From the NCBI GenBank assembly GCA_900299075.1, contig OMIK01000088.1, forward strand, positions 1 to 34,161: DNA of 34,161 bases. Direction: 5' to 3'. The translations under genes were made by a program, and so were the position numbers. The first letter of the stretch is position 1, and each line of letters begins with the position of its first letter. Source of the DNA: Chlorobi bacterium Chlorobi_1 (GTDB lineage: Bacteria > Bacteroidota > Chlorobiia > Chlorobiales > Chlorobiaceae). Below the pieces are notes generated by a model. That model worked only from the letters and a program-made list of their open reading frames with translations. It did not search any database and had not been told where the DNA came from. Positions 1 through 8,403 of the stretch are shown piece by piece.

Positions 1-1
1 G

Positions 2-610
2 GAGGCGGTCGGGTTCGGCCTGCCGGTCTACACGACCTACGGCTCGACCGAGATGGGATCGCAAATCTCCACCTCACCGACGCCGATCGGCTCGGCGACC
101 GATGACAGCGGCACGCTCCTCCCCTACCGGGAGGCGGCGATCTCGCCGGAGGGGGAGATCCTGGTCAAGGGGCCGTGCCTCTTCATGGGCTACCTGCGCC
201 ATGACGGCCTCGACCCGGCGAGGGACCGCGAAGGGTGGTTCCACACGGGCGACATCGGGTCGCTCTCCTGCGACGGAAGGCTCACCGTGCAGGGGCGGCG
301 CGACAACATGTTCGTCTCGGGAGGAGAGAACATCCATCCGGAGGAGGTCGAGAAGGCCCTGGAGGCGATCGAAGGCATCGAGGAGGCGATCGTCGTGCCC
401 GTCCCGGACCCGGAGTACGGCTCGAGGCCCGGGGCGTGGATGCTGGTGAACGGGGAGGAACCGGATGACGGGGAGATCGCCAGGAGGGTGGCGCTGGCGG
501 TCGGGCACCTGAAAACCCCGGTGCTCTTCAGACGCGTCGGCCAATGGGTGACGATCACCGGATCGAACAAGATCGACCGCGCATGGTACAGGAAGAGGGT
601 TGATAGTTGA
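2..610 (+). CDS. menE: O-succinylbenzoate--CoA ligase (MenE), C-terminal part, 5' end outside the window
   Basis: The frame is open from the first bases and runs to a TGA at 608-610, so only about the last 200 residues are present. It belongs to the adenylate-forming acyl-CoA ligase family. Visible are the A5-type motif YGSTEMGS, the A7-like segment GWFHTGDIG, the hinge region with RRDNMFVSGGENIHPEEVE, and the C-terminal lid ending in a GSNKIDR stretch that carries the expected catalytic lysine. MenE activates o-succinylbenzoate with CoA and ATP in menaquinone synthesis, which fits a green sulfur bacterium using menaquinone in photosynthetic electron transport. The assignment to MenE rather than another acyl-CoA ligase rests on the short lid and the SGGENIHP form; no other men gene is visible. 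The last codons and the stop lie inside a simple repeat of AGTTGA-like units. Confidence 0.8.
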   Translation, partial: EAVGFGLPVYTTYGSTEMGSQISTSPTPIGSATDDSGTLLPYREAAISPEGEILVKGPCLFMGYLRHDGLDPARDREGWFHTGDIGSLSCDGRLTVQGRRDNMFVSGGENIHPEEVEKALEAIEGIEEAIVVPVPDPEYGSRPGAWMLVNGEEPDDGEIARRVALAVGHLKTPVLFRRVGQWVTITGSNKIDRAWYRKRVDS

Positions 611-640
611 CAGTTGATGGTGGATAGTTGAGAGTTGAAG
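599..640 (+). repeat. Degenerate tandem of AGTTGA-like units
   Basis: Short imperfect units (GTTGAT, AGTTGAC, AGTTGAT, ATAGTTGAG, AGTTGAAG) follow one another across the menE stop codon. An inverted trace of the same motif, ATTATCAACC, lies at 722-731 at the end of the opposing gene. The repeat is rich in TGA and TAG triplets in several frames. Similar runs occur between genes in Chlorobi and some cyanobacterial genomes (from memory, not checked). Confidence 0.7.
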
Positions 641-688
641 AACGCGATGCGAAGCTTCACGCCTCTTCGACCTGTCAGACTTGTTCAC

Positions 689-719
689 AAAAAAAGGAGG
701 GAATTCACCCTCCTCTTTT
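689..719. terminator. Bidirectional rho-independent terminator between menE and the minus-strand operon
   Basis: A 7-bp stem, AGGAGGG (695-701) with CCCTCCT (708-714), encloses the 6-nt loop AATTCA. It is flanked by a run of A on the left (689-695) and TTTT on the right (716-719). Plus-strand transcripts from menE and minus-strand transcripts from the operon ending at 726 would both meet a hairpin followed by U residues. Confidence 0.8.
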
Positions 720-725
720 CAATTA

Positions 726-1241
726 TCAACCTCTCTTTGCATGCCATTGCAGGACCAGCACGGCGATCCTGCCGCCGACGCCGGCGAAGGGGGCGTAGAC
801 CGCGCCGGTGAGCAGCATGCTGACCACCAGGTCCATGACGCCGATCTCCACCGGTGCGGTCACCATGGCGAGGAGCTGCCGGAAGGAAGGTGCCTCCTCG
901 GGAGCCATGCGGATCGCCCAGTCGACCAGCAGCCGGAGGCTCTCCAGCCCGGGACGGTAGCCGAACAGCTTGAGCAGGAGGTACTCCACCCCCACCGAAA
1001 CAACCCCGCCCGCAAGCCCGGCAAAGGAGCCGATCACGAACGCCTGTCGGGAGCTCAGCGGAATCTGGTGGCGGACGATATAGGTCCACGCGGCGACACC
1101 GCCCGAAAAGATGATGCCGGAAAAGAGCAGGGCATTGAGCAGGTTCAGGTAGGGCAGCGTCGTCGACAGGACGATCAGCACGGCACCGAGCAGCACCTCG
1201 GGCAGCAGCCCAGGGCGTCGTTCAATCATACCGGATCCCAT
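726..1241 (-). CDS. Small integral membrane protein of unknown function
   Basis: The 171-residue protein has about four hydrophobic segments (roughly residues 15-35, 38-58, 66-95 and 130-160), separated by short charged loops, with no signal peptide or catalytic motif that I can name. The pattern of an early P-Y-L-N-L-L-N stretch followed by glycine-rich helices resembles small conserved Bacteroidetes/Chlorobi membrane proteins such as DUF4199-like families, but I cannot assign it. It is the last gene of the parA-parB-DUF5683-dapB operon, 3 nt after the dapB stop, so it is probably translated from the same message. The start is uncertain: ATG at 1241 or the fifth codon, ATG at 1229; neither has a strong ribosome binding site. 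Confidence 0.7.
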   Translation of the reverse strand: MGSGMIERRPGLLPEVLLGAVLIVLSTTLPYLNLLNALLFSGIIFSGGVAAWTYIVRHQIPLSSRQAFVIGSFAGLAGGVVSVGVEYLLLKLFGYRPGLESLRLLVDWAIRMAPEEAPSFRQLLAMVTAPVEIGVMDLVVSMLLTGAVYAPFAGVGGRIAVLVLQWHAKRG

Positions 1242-1244
1242 GGT

Positions 1245-1994
1245 TCACTCGGCGAACAGGTCGTTCAGGAAGTCGTCCATCGTGTAGAAGCCGGGGCGCA
1301 GCACATGGTGCGCGACCAGGCATGCGCCCGCATGGACGGCGCCGGAGGCAAAGCCCGCCCGGCTCTTGGCCGTATGGGTGAGCTCGATCGTGTCCGCGTC
1401 GGAATCGATGAAGGCGGAGTGGACCCCGAACACGGAGCCCAGGCGGATCGCCGCGACCTGGAGGTCGTCGTTCCTGAGCTTGCGGCCATCCTCGAGCTGC
1501 CTGACAACCTGCTTCTTCCTGGGGTTGGCGGAGAGCACCTCCTGTGCCGCCTTCAGGCCGGTGCCGCTCGGGAAGTCGGCCTTGCCGGTATGGTGCTGCT
1601 CGGTGAGGGCGATGTCGAACTGCTGGAAGGGGGCGATGAGGCGCGAGGCCTCGCGGAGCGTCCGCAGGAAGATGTTGACGCCGAGGGAGTAGTTGGCGGA
1701 GTAGAGCATCGAGGTGCCGGCAGCGGCGACCTCGTCGCGGATCTTGCCCATGACGTCGTCCCAACCCGTGGTGCCGACCACCACCGGCACGCCGGAGGCG
1801 ATCATCGCCTTGTAGTTGGCGAGGAAGGCGTCGCGGACGGTGAAGTCGATGATGACGTCCGAACCGGCGAATGCCGGGGCGTCGATGATGTCGACCGCAT
1901 CGAGGACGCGGTGGATGGTGTGCTCGCCGGCACGGTTGACGATGTCGGCGATCTGGCGGCCCATGCGGCCGTTACCTACCAGGGTGATCTTCAT
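1245..1994 (-). CDS. dapB: 4-hydroxy-tetrahydrodipicolinate reductase (DapB)
   Basis: DapB reduces hydroxy-tetrahydrodipicolinate with NAD(P)H in the diaminopimelate/lysine pathway, which supplies peptidoglycan. The N-terminal Rossmann motif is VGNGRMG (residues 6-12). The family signature is clear: an [15 protein letters not shown] run at about residues 132-146, including the catalytic histidine pair (134-135), the lysine at 138 and the substrate-binding [12 protein letters not shown] (71-78) forms the usual cofactor-site loop. At 249 residues it is slightly shorter than the E. coli enzyme. It lies 15 nt after the DUF5683 gene in the parAB operon, an arrangement I associate with Bacteroidetes and Chlorobi. 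Confidence 0.95.
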   Translation of the reverse strand: MKITLVGNGRMGRQIADIVNRAGEHTIHRVLDAVDIIDAPAFAGSDVIIDFTVRDAFLANYKAMIASGVPVVVGTTGWDDVMGKIRDEVAAAGTSMLYSANYSLGVNIFLRTLREASRLIAPFQQFDIALTEQHHTGKADFPSGTGLKAAQEVLSANPRKKQVVRQLEDGRKLRNDDLQVAAIRLGSVFGVHSAFIDSDADTIELTHTAKSRAGFASGAVHAGACLVAHHVLRPGFYTMDDFLNDLFAE

Positions 1995-2009
1995 GGCTGA
2001 AAGCTGGAA

Positions 2010-2609
2010 CTAGAATTTCATTGAAACGTTGAGGAGCGGCGCAGGGCCTGAGGGCTGTCCGGCCGTACCGACCTTCTCGTCGATGACCCTGTCGAAGTCG
2101 TAGAGGTGCGTATCGACATAGGCGTCGACAATGCCCGCGAGGTAGGTGATGCAGAGCCAGACGATCTGGGTGTTGCGTTTGCTGCGGTAGTCGTCGCGGC
2201 TCGCCGCGGCCGAAGGACTCTGGTCGACGAGGTACTGCGAACGGTAGTCGTTGTACTTGCTGTTGTCGTCGATGGCGTTCTTTGCGAACAAGGCCATGAG
2301 GCCGTAGTAGATCGGGAGCTTCCAGGCGGCGTGGTTGTATACCTGGCCGTAACCGGGAAGCACGGCGGAGATCGCCGCAACCTTCCACGGGGGAAGGCGC
2401 CGGCCGGACTCGGCCTCGATTTGGGTGGCGGCGGCGGTCGAGTCTCCCTGCACGACCAGCCCGCCCTGCACCTCCGACGAGGTGGCGGAACTGGAGAGCA
2501 TGCCGCCGGGAGCTGCGATGGCTGCTGCTGAAGGGTTCGCCATGCCGAGGCATGCAGCCAGGAGCAGCAGCGACGCAAGGCGGCGCAAGGGCGCGTAACG
2601 GTCAGTCAT
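2010..2609 (-). CDS. DUF5683 domain protein, predicted exported or membrane-anchored
   Basis: The first 30 or so residues look like a signal peptide or anchor (RRLASLLLLAACLG followed by small residues). The body contains the segment WKVAAISAVLPGYGQVYN followed by a hydrophobic helix, then a charged region and a second hydrophobic segment ending in DAYVDTHLYDFD. This PGxGQxYN plus DAYVDAHL pattern is that of DUF5683, a family of unknown function. The start overlaps the end of parB by 8 nt, which implies translational coupling, and dapB follows 15 nt later. The C terminus ends in F, but the protein is too helical to look like a porin. The family assignment is from recognition only; function is unknown. 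Confidence 0.8.
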   Translation of the reverse strand: MTDRYAPLRRLASLLLLAACLGMANPSAAAIAAPGGMLSSSATSSEVQGGLVVQGDSTAAATQIEAESGRRLPPWKVAAISAVLPGYGQVYNHAAWKLPIYYGLMALFAKNAIDDNSKYNDYRSQYLVDQSPSAAASRDDYRSKRNTQIVWLCITYLAGIVDAYVDTHLYDFDRVIDEKVGTAGQPSGPAPLLNVSMKF

Positions 2610-3489
2610 TTCCCATCAGGTCGAGGATTCGCTCGAGATCGTCGCTGGAGAAGTAGCGGATATGGATCTCGCCCTGCCCCCCCTTCTTCTCGACGACCTT
2701 CACCTTGGTGGCGAGCCGGTCCCTCAGGATCCCTTCGATCTCGCCGATCTGCGCATCCCTCTGCGTGGGCTGCTTCGGCGCTTCGCGCTGCGGGTCCTTG
2801 AACAGGTTGTTGACCAGCGCCTCGGTCTGGCGGACCGAAAGCTGCCGGGAGATGATCTGGCGCCACACCTTGAGCTGGAGGTGCTCGTTCGGCAGGTTGA
2901 TCAGCGCGCGGGCGTGGCCCGAGGAGATCTCCCTGGAACGGATGCTGTCCTGGATCTGGCGGGGCAGCTTGAGCAGGCGCAGGAAGTTGCTCACCGTGGA
3001 GCGGTTCTTGCCCACCTTCTGGGCCACCTCGTCCTGGGTCAGGTTGCACTTGGTCACCAGGCTCCGGAGGGCGAGGGCGACTTCGATCGCGTTGAGGTCC
3101 TCGCGCTGGATGTTCTCGATGAGGGCGAGCTCGAGCTTGCTGGCATCCTCGTGCGCCTCGATGACGTAGGCGGGGATGAACTTGAAGCCCGCACCCGTCA
3201 CGGCGCGGAGGCGGCGCTCGCCGCTGATGAGCGTGTAGCCGTCGCCGTCGCGGCAGACCGTCACCGGCTGGATGACGCCGTTTTCGATGATGGAGTTGCG
3301 GAGCTCCTCGAGGGCCGTCTCGTCGAACTCCTTGCGGGGCTGGAACGGGTTGACCTTGATCTTGTCGATAGGCAGGCTGCCGATGGCGCCTTCGCGGAGC
3401 TTATCGCGCTCCTCGGCCTGTTCGGCGGCCGCGAATCCCTCTTCGGAGATCAAGGCCTTCAATCCCCTGCCCAGTGCTTTCTTGGACAT
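2602..3489 (-). CDS. parB: Chromosome partitioning protein ParB
   Basis: ParB is the CTP-dependent clamp that loads at parS sites and works with ParA in origin segregation. The protein starts with the typical MSKKALGRGLKALI. It carries the ParB/Srx N-terminal domain with the GERRLRA box at about residues 90-96 (CTP binding), then a helix-turn-helix (LTQDEVAQKVGKNRSTVSNF) around residues 150-170, and a C-terminal dimerisation segment. Its length (295 residues) is normal. It lies 11 nt after parA and overlaps the next gene by 8 nt. I did not notice a 16-bp parS palindrome while reading the window. Confidence 0.95.
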   Translation of the reverse strand: MSKKALGRGLKALISEEGFAAAEQAEERDKLREGAIGSLPIDKIKVNPFQPRKEFDETALEELRNSIIENGVIQPVTVCRDGDGYTLISGERRLRAVTGAGFKFIPAYVIEAHEDASKLELALIENIQREDLNAIEVALALRSLVTKCNLTQDEVAQKVGKNRSTVSNFLRLLKLPRQIQDSIRSREISSGHARALINLPNEHLQLKVWRQIISRQLSVRQTEALVNNLFKDPQREAPKQPTQRDAQIGEIEGILRDRLATKVKVVEKKGGQGEIHIRYFSSDDLERILDLMGND

Positions 3490-3500
3490 ATGGTTCCGGG

Positions 3501-4310
3501 TTAACCGGGCAGCTGCTGCTGCCTCACGTTGAATTTCCTGATGTTGCCGTCGCGCTCGAAGATCTCCTGGGCAAGGTCGAGGTAGTCCTTCGACCCGATG
3601 CTCTGGGCGTCGTAGAGCAGGGCGGGCTTGCCGTGACTCGGCGCCTCGGAGAGCCTGACGTTCCTGCGGATGTAGGTCTTGTAGACCTTGTCCTTGAAGA
3701 ACTTCTTCACCTCTTCGGCAACCTGGGAGGCGAGGCGCAGCCTGGAGTCGTACATGGTCACCAGCACCCCCTCGATCTCGAGCTTCGGGTTCAGGTGCTT
3801 GCGCACGATGCTGATGGTGTTCAGCAGCTTGCCGAGCCCCTCGAGGGCGTAGTATTCCGCCTGGACCGGGATGAGCACCGAATCGGCTGCGGTCAGCGAG
3901 TTGAGCGTGATGAGGCCGAGCGACGGGGGGCAGTCGATGATGATGTAGTCGTACTGGTCACGGACCTGCTTCAGGGCCTTCTGCATGACGTACTCCCGCT
4001 CGCGCATGTTGACCAGTTCGACCTCCATGCCGACGAGGTTGACGTTGGAGGGCAGCACGTCCAGGTACTCCAGCCCGGAGGGCTTGATCGCGTCGCGGAT
4101 CTGGCCACCCTTCACCATCACGTGGTAGAAGGTGTTCTCGATCTCGTCCCCCGTTTCGAGGCCGAATCCGGAGGTGGCGTTCGCCTGGGGATCGATGTCG
4201 ATCAGGAGGGTACGGAACTCTGATATCGCTATGGAAGCCGCAATATTTACCGCCGTGGTCGTCTTGCCGACGCCACCTTTCTGGTTGGCAATTGCTATGA
4301 CTCTACCCAT
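3501..4310 (-). CDS. parA: Chromosome partitioning ATPase ParA (Soj)
   Basis: ParA is the Walker-type ATPase that binds DNA non-specifically and drives ParB-parS movement. The deviant Walker A motif KGGVGKTTT lies at residues 10-18 from the chosen start, followed by the A' motif [12 protein letters not shown] and the Walker B-like [11 protein letters not shown] chose ATG at 4310 because the family begins [13 protein letters not shown]; an upstream in-frame start at 4355 would add 15 unconserved residues. The 269-residue length fits the family. It is the first gene of the operon and has a good promoter in the divergent region before mpg. Confidence 0.95.
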   Translation of the reverse strand: MGRVIAIANQKGGVGKTTTAVNIAASIAISEFRTLLIDIDPQANATSGFGLETGDEIENTFYHVMVKGGQIRDAIKPSGLEYLDVLPSNVNLVGMEVELVNMREREYVMQKALKQVRDQYDYIIIDCPPSLGLITLNSLTAADSVLIPVQAEYYALEGLGKLLNTISIVRKHLNPKLEIEGVLVTMYDSRLRLASQVAEEVKKFFKDKVYKTYIRRNVRLSEAPSHGKPALLYDAQSIGSKDYLDLAQEIFERDGNIRKFNVRQQQLPG

Positions 4311-4372
4311 GAAAAAAAGCCGGGGAAATGAAAAAATTTGGCGCGGTCGGGCCACCTATCCCAACCTGTTGC

Positions 4373-4400
4373 ATTATAATAGATACGAAAACTTTTACAA
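4373..4400 (-). promoter_or_regulatory. Predicted sigma-70 promoter of the parA operon
   Basis: On the minus strand a perfect -10 box TATAAT (4378-4373) lies 16 nt after TTGTAA (4400-4395). It directs transcription towards parA, whose start codon is about 60 nt downstream. ATTATAAT at 4373-4380 is self-complementary, so a -10-like box also faces mpg, but I see no -35 partner on that strand. Confidence 0.6.
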
Positions 4401-4415
4401 ACACAATCATCGATC

Positions 4416-5045
4416 ATGGAGCGCCTGGATCCCGGTTTCTTCGGGGTGCCGACACTGGTTCTGGCCGAGCGCCTGCTTGGAAAGGTCTTCGTGCGGAGCA
4501 TGGGCCCGGAGGGGCCCCTGCTGAAGGGGAGGATCGTGGAGACCGAGGCCTACCTCGGCGAGGAGGACGAGGCGAGCCACGCCTGGCGGGGGCAGACCCC
4601 GAGGAACCGCGCCATGTTCGGCCCACCGGGCACCCTCTACATCTACTTCACCTACGGCTGCCACCATATGGCCAACATCGTCTCGGAACCGGAAGGGGTG
4701 CCCGGCGCCGTGCTCCTGCGGGCACTGGAACCGCTCGAAGGGATCGGGCAGATGCGCCTGAACCGGGGCACGGAGGAGCTGCTGGCGCTCACGAGCGGGC
4801 CGGGCAAGCTGACCCGGGCGCTCGGCATCGGGCCCGACCTTTACGGGGAGAGCCTGTTCGGATCGAGGTGCTGGATCGAGGAGGCGCCGGAGCTGCCGGC
4901 GGAGGCGATCGGCACGAGCCCGCGCATCGGCATCTCGAGGAGCACGGAGCTGCCCTGGCGGAAGTTCGTCGCCGGCTCGCCACACCTGTCGAAAATTCAC
5001 GCGGGAACGAGAGGGAAAAAGGCTTCCGGCAGGTTGCAAAGTTGA
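4416..5045 (+). CDS. mpg: DNA-3-methyladenine glycosylase, AAG/MPG family
   Basis: This monofunctional glycosylase of the mammalian AAG (MPG) type removes alkylated purines in base excision repair. The core is well conserved: ETEAYLG with the catalytic glutamate at about residue 44 and the intercalating-loop tyrosine region, [29 protein letters not shown], an asparagine in HMANIV, and [10 protein letters not shown]. The usual YGMHxCxN form is changed here to YGCHHMAN, so the residues lining the base pocket differ somewhat from the human enzyme. The C terminus, with [20 protein letters not shown], is also typical. It is transcribed divergently from parA and is probably a single-gene unit or leads into mgtE, 67 nt downstream. 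Confidence 0.93.
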   Translation: MERLDPGFFGVPTLVLAERLLGKVFVRSMGPEGPLLKGRIVETEAYLGEEDEASHAWRGQTPRNRAMFGPPGTLYIYFTYGCHHMANIVSEPEGVPGAVLLRALEPLEGIGQMRLNRGTEELLALTSGPGKLTRALGIGPDLYGESLFGSRCWIEEAPELPAEAIGTSPRIGISRSTELPWRKFVAGSPHLSKIHAGTRGKKASGRLQS

Positions 5046-5112
5046 AAAAATTTCCTTTTTTACGGTCTGTCGGGTCAGACGGGGAATCATCCACCAAGCA
5101 GCCTCAGCCATC

Positions 5113-6495
5113 ATGATCGGGACCCCAATCTTTCCGGAAATCCGCGAGCTGATCGAGAAGCGCAACTTCAGCGCCCTGCAGCGGCTCTTCAACGACTGGC
5201 TGCCGGTCGACCTTGCGGAGCTCATCTCCGACCTTCCCGAGAGCGACCAGGCGATCCTCTTCCGGCTGCTGCCGCGCGACGTGGCAACGGAGACCTTCGA
5301 GTACCTCGACTTCGACGCCCAGCAGAACCTCCTCAACGCCCTGACCCAGAAGGATGTCACGCACATCCTGAACAGCATGTCGGCCGACGACCGCACGGCG
5401 CTGCTCGAAGAGCTGCCCGGCCCGGTCGCCCAGGAGCTCATCAAGCTCCTCAGCTTCAAGGAGTTCAAGATCGCCAAGACCCTGCTCGCCTACGCCGAGG
5501 GCAGCGTCGGCAGGCTCATGTCGCCGGACTACCTCAGCGTCAAGAAGGACTGGAACATCGGGCAGGTGCTCGAACACATCCGCACCTTCGGCCATGAGAG
5601 CGAGACCCTGAACGTCATCTACGCGGTGGACGACTTCGGCAAGCTCGCCGGTGAAATGGTGGCCAGGGACCTCGTGCTCTCGCCGCTGGACCGGAAGGTG
5701 TGCGACATCATTTCTGAAGACAAGCTGGTCACCCTGATGGCCTCGCAGGACCAGCAGGAGGCTCTCGAGGAGTTCAAGCGGTACGACCGCGTCGCGCTCC
5801 CCGTCGTGGACTCCAACGGCTACCTGATCGGCATCGTGACCGTCGACGACATGCTCGACGTCGCCGAAGAGGAGGAGACCGAGGACATCCAGAAGTTCGG
5901 TGGCATCGAGGCCCTCGAGGAGCCGTACATCGACGTGCCGCTCCTGGAGCTCGTCAAGAAGCGCGCCGTATGGCTCGTGGTGCTCTTCCTCAGCGAGATG
6001 CTCACCGCCTCGGCCATGTCCTATTTCGAGGGCGAGCTCGCCAAGGCGATCGTGCTGGCGACCTTCATCCCGCTGGTCATCTCCAGCGGCGGCAACTCCG
6101 GTTCGCAGGCGGCGACCCTCATCATCCGCTCCCTCTCCCTCGGCGAAATCACCATCAGGGACTGGTGGAACGTCATGCGGCGGGAACTCCTGTCGGGCCT
6201 CATGCTCGGCGGCCTGCTCGGCCTGATCGGCCTGGTCAGGGTCGTCCTGTGGTCGGCCATCCTCGGACACTTCACCGCAACCTGGATGCTGATCGGGCTG
6301 ACCGTCGGCCTGTCGCTCGTGGGCATCGTGCTCTGGGGCACCATCACCGGCTCGATGCTCCCGCTCCTCCTCAAGCGCCTCGGCCTCGACCCCGCGACCT
6401 CCTCTGCGCCGTTCGTCGCCACGCTGGTCGACGTCACGGGCATCGTCATCTACTTCACGGTGGCCTCGCTGGTGCTCAAAGGGGTCCTGCTCTGA
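5113..6495 (+). CDS. mgtE: Magnesium transporter MgtE
   Basis: MgtE is a dimeric, Mg2+-gated channel of the inner membrane. Domains in order: an N-terminal superhelical MgtE_N domain (about residues 10-125), a tandem CBS pair (about 130-255, with AEGSVGRLM and a second repeat ending in [11 protein letters not shown]), a plug helix rich in acidic residues ([13 protein letters not shown]), and five transmembrane helices from about 275 to 460. The pore signature [17 protein letters not shown] and the late [18 protein letters not shown], which carries the conserved aspartate of the ion site, are both present. Length 460 is normal. Magnesium demand for bacteriochlorophyll synthesis makes it a plausible core gene here (inference). 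Confidence 0.95.
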   Translation: MIGTPIFPEIRELIEKRNFSALQRLFNDWLPVDLAELISDLPESDQAILFRLLPRDVATETFEYLDFDAQQNLLNALTQKDVTHILNSMSADDRTALLEELPGPVAQELIKLLSFKEFKIAKTLLAYAEGSVGRLMSPDYLSVKKDWNIGQVLEHIRTFGHESETLNVIYAVDDFGKLAGEMVARDLVLSPLDRKVCDIISEDKLVTLMASQDQQEALEEFKRYDRVALPVVDSNGYLIGIVTVDDMLDVAEEEETEDIQKFGGIEALEEPYIDVPLLELVKKRAVWLVVLFLSEMLTASAMSYFEGELAKAIVLATFIPLVISSGGNSGSQAATLIIRSLSLGEITIRDWWNVMRRELLSGLMLGGLLGLIGLVRVVLWSAILGHFTATWMLIGLTVGLSLVGIVLWGTITGSMLPLLLKRLGLDPATSSAPFVATLVDVTGIVIYFTVASLVLKGVLL

Positions 6496-6587
6496 ACCGG
6501 CGCGGCAATGCGCAGCGTTCGTTATATTCAGGCATGAGGCGCGCCGAATCCGGAGCCGTCGCCTCCTGACCAAACCTTGCCGGGAAG

Positions 6588-7673
6588 ATGAGCACACATC
6601 CGCATGTCATCGTCGGCCTTTCAGGAGGGGTGGACTCCTCTGTGGCAGCCTGCCTGCTCTCGCGGGAGGGCTACCGCGTCACCGGCCTGAATATCAGGCT
6701 GCTCGACGAGCCGGACCACGAGCCTGTGCTCGAATCCTCCCCGCTCCGCGTCAGCAGCCTTCCCGAATTCGACTTCCCCGTCTTCACCCTCAACCTGAGC
6801 GGCAGGTTCCTGCGCGAGGTGATCGGCTACTTCCATGAGGCCTACCTCGCCGGCAGGACGCCGAACCCCTGCATGGTTTGCAACAAGAGCGTCAAGTGGT
6901 TCGGCCTCTTCGAGGCGATGCACCTGCTGGGCGCAGACCTGGTCGCCACGGGGCACTACGCCCGCACCTCGCTGACGGATGGCCGCCACCGCCTCTTGAA
7001 GGGAGTCGACCCGCAGAAGGACCAGAGCTACTTCCTCTGGATGCTCTCCCGCCATGAAATCTCGAGGACGCTCTTCCCGCTCGGAGGGTTCACCAAGCCC
7101 GAGGTGCGCGAGATGGCGCGGTCGTTCGGGGTGCTGGCCGCGGAGAAGAAGGAGAGCCAGGAGATCTGCTTCGTGCCCCACGACGACTACTGCGGCTACC
7201 TCGAAAGCGCCCTGCCGGGCCTCGCCGAACGGGTCGAGGGCGGCGAGATCGTCGACCCCTCCGGGAAGGTCGTCGGAAAGCACCGAGGCTACCCGTTCTA
7301 CACGATCGGGCAGCGCCGGGGGCTCGGCATCTCGACAGGCGAGCCGGCCTATGTCACCGGGATCGACGCCAACCGCAACCGGATCACCATCGGCCCGAAG
7401 CAGGCCCTCGAATGCCTTGCGTTGCAGGCCGAAGGGCTCAACTGGATCGGCATCGACGCCCCGTCGGAGCCGTTCGAGGCGTCGGCCAGGATACGCTACC
7501 GCGACCGCGAAAGCCGCTGCATCGTCCAGCCACAGGGGGACGACACGGCAATCGTCACCTTCGCCGAACCCAAGAGCGCCGTGGCCGCCGGCCAGGCGGT
7601 CGTCTTCTACCGTGAGGAGGAGCTGCTCGGGGGCGGCACGATAACCGGTGTCCTCAGGACGCCGCAAACCTGA
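6588..7673 (+). CDS. mnmA: tRNA-specific 2-thiouridylase MnmA
   Basis: MnmA (TrmU) uses ATP and a sulfur relay to convert U34 of tRNA-Lys, -Glu and -Gln to 2-thiouridine. The PP-loop SGGVDSS is at residues 12-18. The catalytic cysteines are C95, in PNPCMVCNK, and C194, in SQEICFVP. The motifs ATGHYAR, KDQSYFLW and FYTIGQRRGLG are also in place, followed by the C-terminal beta-barrel. The stretch between the PP-loop domain and residue 60 is short and lacks the usual cysteine-rich CCS/DAR segment, an oddity that may be lineage-specific. A carboxylesterase gene starts 12 nt downstream, so the two are probably co-transcribed. Confidence 0.93.
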   Translation: MSTHPHVIVGLSGGVDSSVAACLLSREGYRVTGLNIRLLDEPDHEPVLESSPLRVSSLPEFDFPVFTLNLSGRFLREVIGYFHEAYLAGRTPNPCMVCNKSVKWFGLFEAMHLLGADLVATGHYARTSLTDGRHRLLKGVDPQKDQSYFLWMLSRHEISRTLFPLGGFTKPEVREMARSFGVLAAEKKESQEICFVPHDDYCGYLESALPGLAERVEGGEIVDPSGKVVGKHRGYPFYTIGQRRGLGISTGEPAYVTGIDANRNRITIGPKQALECLALQAEGLNWIGIDAPSEPFEASARIRYRDRESRCIVQPQGDDTAIVTFAEPKSAVAAGQAVVFYREEELLGGGTITGVLRTPQT

Positions 7674-7685
7674 ACCAACCACAAG

Positions 7686-8348
7686 ATGCTGGAAAGAGTA
7701 CAAGGCACCATCAACCACCTCGACTATTCGGCAGGTGCCGCCGAAGGGGCTCCGCTGCTCGTCATGCTTCATGGCTACGGCAGCAATGAGAAGGACCTCA
7801 TCAGCCTCGCCCCGATGCTCGACCGGCGCCTGCGCGTCATGAGCCTCCAGGCCCCGATCGCCATGGGCTACGAATCCTACGCCTGGTTCCCGATCGCCTT
7901 CACCGACGCAGGCATCACCGTCGACCGGGAGACGGCGGCAAGGACGCGTGATCTCGTCGCGGAGTTCCTCCGCGAAACGGTAGAATCCGTGAAACCCGCC
8001 GGCGGCAAGGTGTTCCTCATGGGGTTCAGCCAGGGGGCGGTCATGAACTACCTGACCGCTTTCGGATCACCGGAACTGCTGCACGGCGTCATCGCCCTGA
8101 GCGGGCAGCTGCCCGACCTGCCGGAGCAGGCCCCGGCGGGCTTCAGGGAGCTTCCCTTCCTCGTGGCGCACGGCATCTACGACGACGTCCTGCCGATCGC
8201 GAAAGGGCGTGAGGCGGATCGCTGGCTGCAGTCGAACGTCACCGACCTGACCTACCGGGAGTTCCCGATGGGGCACGAGATCGACGGCGACACCCTCGAA
8301 CTCGCCGCCGCCTGGCTGAAGGCAAGGCTCGACCGGATCGACGCCTGA
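7686..8348 (+). CDS. Alpha/beta-hydrolase serine esterase (phospholipase/carboxylesterase family)
   Basis: A compact cytosolic alpha/beta hydrolase of the acyl-protein thioesterase/carboxylesterase family. The oxyanion motif is LHGYGSNEKDL (about residues 29-38). The nucleophile elbow is GFSQG with Ser115; the acid is in HGIYDDVLPI (Asp166 or 167); the histidine is in MGHEID (His197). Length 220 fits the family. There is no signal peptide. The substrate is not predictable: the family cleaves short acyl esters and some lysophospholipids. It follows mnmA by 12 nt and probably shares its message. Confidence 0.85.
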   Translation: MLERVQGTINHLDYSAGAAEGAPLLVMLHGYGSNEKDLISLAPMLDRRLRVMSLQAPIAMGYESYAWFPIAFTDAGITVDRETAARTRDLVAEFLRETVESVKPAGGKVFLMGFSQGAVMNYLTAFGSPELLHGVIALSGQLPDLPEQAPAGFRELPFLVAHGIYDDVLPIAKGREADRWLQSNVTDLTYREFPMGHEIDGDTLELAAAWLKARLDRIDA

Positions 8349-8351
8349 CCG

Positions 8352-8380
8352 AAAAAAAGAAGCCCGCGGATGCGGGCTTC
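8352..8380 (-). terminator. Rho-independent terminator of the outer-membrane protein gene
   Basis: A perfect 9-bp stem, GAAGCCCGC (8359-8367) with GCGGGCTTC (8372-8380), has the loop GGAT. On the minus strand it is followed by seven U residues (8358-8352), so it ends transcripts of the gene at 8404-9249. On the plus strand it lacks a U-tract and would serve the esterase gene only weakly. Confidence 0.85.
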
Positions 8381-8403
8381 GGCTGCAAGGAAAAAGATGC
8401 CGG

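Noticed and set aside
599-640. CRISPR-like repeat array
   Set aside because: Units are about 6-8 bp, degenerate and without spacers; no cas genes are near.
726-4415. parS site or replication origin near parAB
   Set aside because: Reading the intergenic parts I found no TGTTTCACGTGAAACA-like palindrome and no DnaA-box cluster or dnaA/gidAB genes.
5046-5112. Terminator between mpg and mgtE
   Set aside because: A GTCTG/CAGAC stem exists, but the T-run lies before it on the plus strand, so it lacks the order needed for a terminator.
6498-6546. Hairpin CGGCGCG/CGCGCCG between mgtE and mnmA
   Set aside because: Seven complementary bases around a 35-nt loop are expected by chance in GC-rich DNA, and there is no T-tract or other support.
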